Part shown: positions 57,368 to 64,000 of the stretch, piece by piece
How the letters are laid out: every line of letters begins with the position of its first letter
Numbering within the stretch: position 1 is the first letter of the stretch
NCBI GenBank assembly: GCA_017165825.1
Contig: CM029369.1
Coordinates: forward strand, 1,842,862-1,906,861
Direction: 5' to 3'
DNA: 64,000 bases
Origin: Hepsetus odoe
Taxonomy: Eukaryota; Chordata; Actinopteri; Characiformes; Hepsetidae
Position numbers and translations under genes: made by a program
Notes under the pieces: model-generated
Databases searched by the model: none
Seen by the model: only the letters and a program-made list of their open reading frames with translations
Told to the model about the DNA's origin: nothing

Positions 57368-57640
57368 CTTTCAAGTCAAGTCAAGTCAACTTTATTTATA
57401 AAGAGCTTTTACAACTGTTGTTGTCACAAAGAAGCTTTACAAAATCTGGTCCGAGCCCCAGTTGGGTAAGCTGAGGGCAACAGAGGCAAAGAAAACCTCT
57501 CCAAAACAGGAGGAAGAAACCTTGGGAGGAACCAAGACCCAATCAGGGAACCCATTCTCCTCTGGTCCAGAAGAAAACAAAGAATAAAGAAAGAAGAGAA
57601 AGTATATTTACAATTAATCAATTAAGATGACTTGCAAAGC
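57368..57640. repeat. Dispersed fish repeat
   Basis: tcaagtcaactttatttata, tgtcacaaagaagctttaca and cccattctcctctggtccag are parts of a widespread teleost repeat known from general experience. Class not certain. Confidence 0.65.
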
Positions 57641-57828
57641 ATGAGTTTCTAATAAAAGAGTCTAGTAGTTCGTAGTTGGAAGGTCATGAGCTAATAGTGG
57701 TGGTTCTGCCCGAGTGCGTGAAGTGGGTGGCAGCAGCTCATGCAGATGATCCAGTCTGATGCAACTGATCTGAAGTTCAGGAGAAGAGAGAAATCTGGTG
57801 GACAGGAGAGCTGAGTAGATGGTAGGGA

Positions 57829-58035
57829 GGGTCTAGTGGTAGGATACTTTGCCTATGGACCTGTGTGGCTCAAGATGTCCCAGGCGCTCCAAACCCCACC
57901 TCTGGCACTACCACCACTGGGTCCTCTGAGCAAGACCCTTAACCCTGAGTGTCTCCAGGGGGACTGTTCCTGTAATTAGGACATGGAAGTCACTCTGGAC
58001 AAGAGCATCTGTTAAATGCTATAAATGTAAATGTA
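57829..58035 (+). mobile_element. SINE-C (V-SINE type), near full length
   Basis: Head gggtctagtggtaggatact, middle ggcactaccaccactgggtc, tail tctggacaagagcatctgtt then aatgtaaatgta. Confidence 0.85.
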
Positions 58036-58144
58036 TGGAGTTCAGAAAGCCTTGATTGGATGCGGACTTAGCTCCAGAAAACCTGGGCACTGTCTCACCA
58101 AACAGTGTTTTGACCATGTTGTACAAACCATTCATTTATAACTG

Positions 58145-58470
58145 TACTTTACAGTGTGATGAGGATGAAATGAGGTATATTAGGGGAGGGACAGATCAGG
58201 AAGGACGCCTGAGACAAAGTTAGAGGCTAAGGCATGCTTGGTTACCTAAGTCCAGAGGAGAGACGAGGATTATATCGAGGAGGATGTTGAAGATGGAGCT
58301 GCCAGGAAAGAGAGAAGAGGGAAGAACAAAGAGGAGGTCATTTGACGTAGAGAGAGGACATGCAGATGGACGATTTGAAGAAGGAAGAGTAGAGGACGGA
58401 AGGTAATGGAGACAAAGGATCCCTAAACAGGGAGCAGCTGAAAGACAAAGAAGAAGAAGAGTTTATGCCA
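58145..58470 (+). mobile_element. LINE-R 3' end at block 2 boundary
   Basis: C-terminal and 3' end of LINE-R (gaggatgttgaagatggagc, gccaggaaagagagaagagg, ctaaacagggagcagctgaa, then (gaa)n). It stops within about 20 bases of the start of duplicated block 2, with no counterpart before block 1. Confidence 0.85.
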
Positions 58471-59304
58471 AGATGAAAAAAAGTTGAAGTTGATAAAATT
58501 TAGAAGAGGTTAAAAAAATTCAGAATCACTTTAGAAAATAGATATCGATATTACATTTGCATCTGAACTGTCAAGCACACAAAGCATAAGAAAATATTAT
58601 TGACAATTAAAGAGATACAAATGGGTGACGATCTCAAACACTGCCAGTGAACGTGTGGAGGTTTTAATGGTGTACAGATCGCCATTGGCCGCAATCAGCG
58701 ATTAACCTCCAGAAAGCAGCGCTAATTCACCTAAGACTGACTGGGAGCAAAATCCAGCTTAATGACTGAACTGGAGTCAGAAAACAGCAACTCTATGAAA
58801 TAAGATGCATTTGAATGAAGTTCCATTTTATTCTGTCCAAAATGAAGTTCTAGTAATGATTTAAAACTTAACTTTTAAATGGATTCCCCTTTTAGCACTT
58901 AAGAGTTTTTTAACATCATTTAATAAGTGCTTAATCTAGAAATGAATTATTGACTATATGTTTCTTATGAAAGATTTTATCAGAATTTATTAAAACTTTT
59001 AATTTGCTATTACTTTATTTATTTATTTATTTATTTATTTATTATTTATTTACTTTAATGAAATTCAAAAACCAAAACTCCAGACTGAAACCCACATAGA
59101 CGTGGAAGCACACAGTAAGAACCCAGACTGGGAATCAAACCCTCAACCTTCACACTCCGAGGAGCTGTGCTGCCTTGTAAATAATGATGGAATCTAAAAA
59201 TCATGATGGAATAGAAAGAGAATGATAGAATAGAAATCCAATGAAACATTGAGAATAGTTGGTCATGAGATGGCACACCGAAGCACAAATGAAGTTCATC
59301 TGCT

Positions 59305-59716
59305 TTTAATCCACACACATAGTCCAGCAGGTTTTCTTGCCCCGGGAAGCATTGATGGGGCCAGTAACTTGCTCATGGGAATTTTAGGGTAACTCATTCT
59401 GCTCAAGGTAAGAAGGGTAATCCTAGTGGTTAGGGCGTTGATCAGATGATCGAGGATCAGGGTCTCGAACCCTTCCCAATAGGTTGTCCTGAGGTCCCCT
59501 TTGAGCAAGGTGCCTCCTGTCCCGCCTCCCTCCCGCGGGCGGCTGGAGACTGGGTCCAGGGTGTGTCCCCATCCTCGCCCTGTGTGAGCTGGGTTGGACT
59601 CCAGCGCTCCCCCGTGACCCCGCTTGGGACAAGCGAGGCAGAAAATGACTGACTGGAGGACTCCAACCTCAACCTTGATCCTGGGCCTATCCCCCAATAC
59701 TGACCATCGCTGCCTC
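59305..59716. mobile_element. SINE-A split by SINE-B, block 2 only
   Basis: The old reverse SINE-A shared with block 1 (46,540-46,723) is here interrupted by a forward SINE-B at about 59,418-59,655 (cctagtggttagggcgttga, tgtgtgagctgggttggact, cgcttgggacaagcgaggca). The SINE-B is absent from block 1, so it arrived after the duplication or on one haplotype. Confidence 0.85.
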
Positions 59717-60524
59717 AGGAGTGTAAAACCGTGGAAATGAAAGATCTTAGTTTCAGACTGAGGCCTTTTTCAGGGTCTTTGAAACATCGAGTGAGGGGAG
59801 TGGACGCTCATGGGAGAGAGACAGAAAGGGACAGGCCTTCAGCCAGACCTGCTGCCTGGCAACCAAGAGACTCTGGGATTTCACTGCACCAGCCTGATCC
59901 TGCAGAGCTGCAGGGCCTGGTATTGCTGCCCTCATGGCTCCCATAAAACTCAACGCAAAACCAGTCTGACTGCAATCCAGACTCATTCATGAACAAACAG
60001 GGACACCCACACACCGCCCTGAATTTAGAAAGAGATATTATCTTTTTAAAAGTGGGAATCTTTCAATGAAGGCACCATTTCTACATTATTCATTCTTTCC
60101 TCCTATCCGATCTATCGTCCAGGCTAGAAATCTATTGCAGCCTGCACTCCTGACCAGCTTTACAGTCAATATTCACTCCCACTCACTGCGGATTCCTTCA
60201 GCACAGCCTCAACTCTCTTAGACCAGTGAGGTCACGTACTGATATTGGTTTAGGAGCTCCTTCACTCCAACCCAACACTGGACTTTATACCCAATAAGAA
60301 CAATAATAATAAGAAGAAGAACACTAATAATAATAATATTTAATAATATGAAGAAGTAGAATATGTTTGATTTATACAGTATCTTTCTCAAACTCGTCAC
60401 CTGACAAAGTTACTGAACAATAACAATGAGTAGCGTAGGTGAAAAATCCGCCTCATTAAAAATGATGACGTTCGGGATGAAAAGAAAGAACATTGGTCCT
60501 TTAAGAGTGTGGTGGACTGAGGTG

Positions 60525-60528
60525 GCTG

Positions 60529-60560
<32 letters not shown>

Positions 60561-60574
60561 CCCCTATCTTCCCC

Positions 60575-60618
<44 letters not shown>

Positions 60619-60641
60619 ATATTTTTCTCTCTCTCTCTTCC

Positions 60642-60683
<42 letters not shown>

Positions 60684-60742
60684 CTGTCTTCCCCTTCCTC
60701 TCTCTCTCTCTCTCTGGTCGTTCTTCTCGGAGGGACACTGTG
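60525..60742 (+). promoter_or_regulatory. Possible hnmt copy 2 promoter / 5' UTR exon
   Basis: Counterpart of 48,600-48,715. A long (tc)n tract, 60,533-60,716, is followed by tctcggagggacact|gtgagt, a consensus donor. The (tc) tract is about 150 bases longer than in copy 1. Inference only. Confidence 0.3.
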
Positions 60743-60904
60743 AGTATCAGTTCGTTTCTTTGTTTCTGTTTGAAGGTCTTTGGTTTTGAAGGCGAGTCTC
60801 TGAGGAGCTACTTCCACTTCCTCGCGTCTCTTCCGCTCCTCAACAGGGTCAGGATCTGCTGCTGATCTTTGGATGACCGGTTCTTCATGTGCTGACCTGG
60901 TGTT

Positions 60905-61640
60905 CACCTGCTCTTGATGTGTTCTTGATCTGGTTGATTGATCTGTTCTTGATCTGTTTGATCGGTTGATGTTCTGTTGATTGATCTGTTAATGGTTTGT
61001 TGCTGATCTGTTTGATGATCTTTTGATTGTTCTGCTCTTGATTCATTATGTTGGATCAGATGATCATCTGCCGACCTGGTTGTAGACCCATTGATTGATC
61101 AGTTTCATGATTGGGTGCTGATCTGTTACATGGTCTTTTTTTATCTGTTTCTTGATCTTGTGGTGATCTGTTGTTGACTTGTTGATCTGTTATTGATCTA
61201 TTAATTATGTGTTTTTTTTGTTGATCTGTCTGGTGATCTTTTGATTGATCTGTGTTTGATCTATTGTTGATCAGATGGTTATCTGCTGATCTGTTGTCGA
61301 TCTATTGATCGTTTTGTTTCTGGATCTGTTGATCTGTTTGATGCTATTCTAACTATTCTGTTTATTGATCTTTTGATTGATGCATTACTTAATCTGGTGT
61401 TTATTACTTTTGGATCTGTTGATATTCTGTTATTGATCAATTGGTGATTTTTTATTGATCTGTTAATGGTCTTTTGTTTGATCTGTTCCTTGATTTGGTG
61501 TTAATCTGTTGTTGATCTTTTGATTTTCTGTCCTTTTTCGGTTGACCTGTCTATGATCTGTTGATGATTTTTGATTTTTCTGTTGGTCTGTTTTTGATCT
61601 TTGATGGATTTGTTGAAGATCTGCTGTTGATCTGTTGATC
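60905..61640. repeat. Expanded gatctgttgatt repeat
   Basis: Degenerate units such as ttgatctgttgattgatctg over about 740 bases, against about 170 bases in block 1. Confidence 0.9.
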
Positions 61641-61769
61641 ATCTCATCAGAGTAAAGCCCTGAGCTGTGTGTGTGCTCCAGTGTACAGAATCAACTGGAG
61701 GAATAAATGATCAGCACTGAAGGAAAATAACATCAATATCACCAAAGGATTTTATTTGTAATTAGATGT

Positions 61770-61822
61770 TAATAAGACCTTTAGAGGGCGTCGAAGAGCA
61801 ACGTTTGTTCATTTGAACATGT
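61770..61822. repeat. Single monomer of the 47-bp minisatellite
   Basis: agacctttagagggcgtcga and gcaacgtttgttcattt match the unit of the array at 28,665-28,930. Also in block 1 at about 49,130-49,180. Confidence 0.75.
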
Positions 61823-62206
61823 GTTCATGTATGGGCGGCTTAGTGGCTAATCTTTCGTTAAATCATGTAATCAGCCAGTTTGGCATTTTGCACAAAATGG
61901 TTACAGGTTACAAAGTCTCAAGCCATTTTTTACAGCTACCTGAGCTTTTACTCAGTATTGCATACAGCATACAACTTTGGGGGCCCTTGATAAGGTGACA
62001 TGTTTTGGTTGATGTTCGTGGTGTAGATAAGCAGGCACCCTCTACAGAAACACACTTAAACTGCAATCGCTGTCCATCCCCTGAATTGCAACAATTTTAT
62101 GAATAATGAAAACATTTCTGTGTTAATCTGACCTGTGCAGGTCACAGTGGCTGATGGCCTAGCTTGATGGTGCCCAGTGCTTCCTCCATGTGGTGTTTCC
62201 AGAGCC

Positions 62207-62342
62207 ATGGCAGCCCTTCTGCAAGCCTGGTGGAGGACTATTCCAGATACCTCCAGTCCTTCCAGCTGTTTCTGGAGCGCTCGTCTGAACACCAGTGCAT
62301 GAGGGATTTCATCCACGGAACCCTTCCAGACATACTGGCCAG
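62207..62342 (+). CDS. hnmt: hnmt copy 2 exon 1, frameshift near ATG
   Basis: ATG at 62,207 in the same context as copy 1. The conserved part reads EDYSRYLQSFQLFLERSSEH, then QCMRDFIHGTLPDILA, with donor ggccag|gtaatg in the correct phase 2. Between the ATG and EDYS there are 26 bases instead of 24, so the ATG is out of frame with the rest. Confidence 0.8.
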
Positions 62343-62465
62343 GTAATGGGGTCATAGTACCTACATGGGGGACATTGGACCTGTTATAAAGGCATAAATG
62401 TGTGAATTGATGGCTTAGAAGGTGCTGGTTATTGCTTTTAAGATAATCTGCTCTCCGTTCTGCAG

Positions 62466-62518
62466 CATTGGAGCCGGAAAAAACGTTCTAAATGTGATGG
62501 GAGTGGGAAGCGGAGGAG
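62466..62518 (+). CDS. hnmt: hnmt copy 2 exon 2
   Basis: Same 53 bases as copy 1 exon 2. Encodes IGAGKNVLNVMGVGSGGG, with intact splice sites and phases. Confidence 0.92.
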
Positions 62519-62577
62519 GTATGACTGCGACAGGATAACAGTGAAACACCTGCTGATGAGGCCGATTTGCTCTATAA

Positions 62578-62850
62578 AATGACAATAGTATTGGGACATC
62601 TGACTACAACACAAACAGGAAGATTTGTGACACCCCATTTCAAATCCATAGGCATTAGTATAGACAGCCTAGTGTTTAGTAACCAGGCCTCAGGATTAAA
62701 AGATTGTATTTTACATATCTGTACCAGTAGCTTGGCCCGAAGGTACTCTTGAGCAAGGTACCATCCACATCATTGCTCCCTGGGTGCTAGATATGGCTAC
62801 CCCCTGCTGGACGGTGTGGATAGGACAGATACTGGATCTATTTGGATATA
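62578..62850. mobile_element. Shared intronic MITE piece and SINE-A
   Basis: Counterpart of 49,925-50,200. tgacaatagtattgggacat is followed by a forward SINE-A (cctagtgtttagtaaccagg, tactcttgagcaaggtacca). Confidence 0.8.
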
Positions 62851-62900
62851 TTTTGATGCAAATTAAAAGAATGATATGAGGACAGTGCATTAAACTCAAT

Positions 62901-63063
62901 ATACCTAACCTGGTAGGGGAGATACCATAATCAGGAAGGTGGTTCACCCAGGGTGAGGCTCAGCCATTGCATTCCGGTTATGCTGACCACTGCGACTCCC
63001 CAAATGTGGAACTCAACTGCATAATTTCTGGTAGTGGGGACTGCATTCGCGCTTCCTCCCTTG
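62901..63063 (+). pseudogene. U1 snRNA pseudogene, full length
   Basis: Resembles the whole of vertebrate U1 snRNA, about 163 bases: 5' end atacctaacctgg (U1 has atacttacctgg), aggggagataccat, stem-loop II ccattgcattccgg (U1A loop normally attgcactcc), ctgcgactccccaaatgtgg, Sm site ataatttctggtag, and 3' stem ctgcattcgcgctt. The 5' splice-site-pairing region, the U1A loop and the 70K loop (atcaggaagg for atcacgaagg) all carry changes. The upstream flank is the same intron sequence as in block 1, with no snRNA promoter, so this is an inserted processed copy in hnmt copy 2 intron 2. Block 1 lacks it. Confidence 0.9.
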
Positions 63064-63074
63064 TTTTATTTTTG

Positions 63075-63330
63075 GGGCAGCGGTGGCCTAGTGGTTAGGG
63101 AGTTGTCCTGCATCAGAAGATTGTGGGTTCGATTCCTCACCAGTAGTTTGCCCTGAGGTACCATGAGCAAGGTACCGTCTCCATCACTGCTCCCCGGGCG
63201 CTTTCAATAGCTGCCCGCTGCTGCAGGAAGTGTGCATGGGTTAAATGCAGAGGTCAAATTTCGTTGTGGTTCACCGCGTGCTGTACTGTGACCTCACAAT
63301 GACAAGGGTTGTCACTGTCGCTTTCATGAT
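63075..63330 (+). mobile_element. SINE-A, full length, after U1 pseudogene
   Basis: ggggcagcggtggcctagtg, gtgggttcgattcctcacca, gtttgccctgaggtaccatg, ttaaatgcagaggtcaaatt, tail caatgacaagggttgtcact. It starts about 12 bases after the U1 copy and is absent from block 1. Confidence 0.92.
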
Positions 63331-63603
63331 CAAGGATGAAATATGAAGGTAGATGAGTAGTTAATTAAAACACAAGGAAGATCGACTGGATTTCTGACAC
63401 TTATGAACAGAATTCCAGCACAAAGTCAGCCGTCATCACAAAGACAGTCCTGATAGATCTAAAAACTAACATTTGAGCCTTGTTAATGAGTTTGAAGGTG
63501 GGACCAAATTTCTAGTCTGTATTGTGCATGAAAACAAAAAAACTAAATTTCTTTTGAAAAATGACCTGAAGTTGTGAAAATAGGCTGCTATGTTTCTGTT
63601 CAG

Positions 63604-63712
63604 GTGAGATTGATCTTGAGATCCTTCATCAGCTGCGCCTAAAAACATCCAGAGGCCAGAGTGGAGAACGAGGTGGTGGAGCCCAGCAGTGACATGCTAT
63701 ATAAGTATAAAG
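63604..63712 (+). CDS. hnmt: hnmt copy 2 exon 3, +1 frameshift
   Basis: Acceptor tctgttcag, donor aaag|gtaaaa. Encodes EIDLEILHQLRL, then cctaaaaaca has one A more than copy 1 (cctaaaaca), and the remainder (VENEVVEPSSDMLYKYK) is in another frame. The length of 109 against an expected 108 shows a single-base insertion in an A run. Confidence 0.85.
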
Positions 63713-63904
63713 GTAAAAACTGACCGGTCTGTTCACACCACATTCATTGAGGAAAAAAAAAAAAAAAAACTGGACTAAAATCTCTCAGAATTAAAGTTTT
63801 ATTTTTTTTTTAGCAAAAAAGTCAAATAATAAAAAAAGATATAAACAATAATAAATTACTAATAATTATATTATTAAACCTTATGGAATAATAAACAATT
63901 TGAC

Positions 63905-64000
63905 AGGGTGTTTAGAGATGAGTTGTGGTTTTGTATGAAGAACTCAGGTGTTACAGAGAAGTATGTGAGACTAGTTCAGGATATGTGTGAGGGCAGTGTG
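63905..64000 (+). mobile_element. LINE-R start, cut by window end
   Basis: gagttgtggttttgtatgaa and gttacagagaagtatgtgag match the LINE-R RT region at 4735 and 51,080. Same intron position as the LINE in block 1. Confidence 0.85.

Larger units (their letters stand above)
62207..63712 (+). other. hnmt: hnmt copy 2, exons 1-3, frame broken
   Basis: Gene overview. Exons 1-3 (62207-62342, 62466-62518, 63604-63712) have intact splice sites and match copy 1. Exon 1 has two extra bases between the ATG and the conserved EDYSRYLQ, and exon 3 has one extra A. As read, this copy also cannot make HNMT from this ATG. It keeps the DILA codons and the ENEVVEPS valine that copy 1 lacks, so it is the better copy at those two places. 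Confidence 0.8.
58475..64000 (+). repeat. Duplicated block, copy 2 (cut by window end)
   Basis: Second copy of the hnmt 5' region (anchors listed under copy 1). Compared with copy 1 it has many one- to five-base losses, lacks the segments at about 45,000-45,170 and 47,220-48,430, and carries private insertions at 59,418-59,655 and 62,901-63,330. Exons 4-6 would lie beyond 64,000. Confidence 0.9.

Noticed and set aside
60397..60907. RERERE-rich and SLSLSL-rich frames
   Set aside because: Products of the (tc)n tract before hnmt copy 2, not proteins.
1..64000. A new defence, toxin or biosynthetic system
   Set aside because: Nothing of the sort is visible. The window holds two known vertebrate genes, repeats and a duplication.

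Overview
The window is vertebrate nuclear DNA, almost certainly from a teleost fish. Coding DNA is split into short exons with GT/AG borders. The rest is packed with fish-type tRNA-derived SINEs, non-LTR retrotransposon (LINE) fragments, Tc1-like miniature elements, minisatellites and long microsatellites. An otophysan fish such as a catfish or characin is a guess from repeat style only. There is no sign of a bacterial, plasmid or phage system.

Two genes are recognisable, both on the + strand. (1) Positions 5941-37746 hold the last 11 coding exons of a thrombospondin type-1 repeat membrane protein, thsd7b. They encode several TSP1 repeats, an EGF-like segment, one membrane helix and a short tail ending DGDVDM. 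(2) Positions 49566-55813 hold six exons of histamine N-methyltransferase (hnmt). The order THSD7B then HNMT is the same as in mammals, which is the main reason for choosing 7B over 7A.

The most notable feature is a second hnmt-containing block. About 44,620-51,100 is repeated, in the same orientation, at about 58,475-64,000, where the window ends inside it. Both blocks carry the hnmt upstream region, exons 1-3, and several old repeats at matching places. The second block also has private insertions: a SINE at 59,418-59,655, and a full-length U1 snRNA pseudogene (62,901-63,063) followed at once by a SINE. Neither hnmt copy reads cleanly. Copy 1 is broken at the exon 1/2 junction and in exon 6; copy 2 is broken in exon 1 and exon 3. 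The lesions do not coincide, so a recent tandem duplication with decay, unmerged haplotypes, and residual sequencing indels all remain possible.

Layout: 1-5940, repeat-rich thsd7b intron; 5941-37746, thsd7b exons and introns; 37,747-44,600, 3' flank with repeats; 44,620-55,813, block 1 and complete hnmt copy 1; 55,838-58,470, repeats, including a LINE tail at the block boundary; 58,475-64,000, block 2.

Repeat names used below are local labels. SINE-A: tRNA-like head (ggcctagtggttaggg), middle gccctgaggtacccttgag, tail gacaagaatagtcactttca. SINE-B: the same head and middle but a different tail (cctgtccagggtgtg ... cttgggacaagcggcag). SINE-C: tail tctggataagagcatctgct, of the V-SINE type. SINE-D: a different head (gtggtgcagtgggtgg) with a tail related to that of SINE-B. 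LINE-R: one non-LTR family, clade not resolved. Element E: a non-autonomous DNA-transposon-like repeat. Coordinates of repeats are approximate unless an exact direct or inverted repeat is given.
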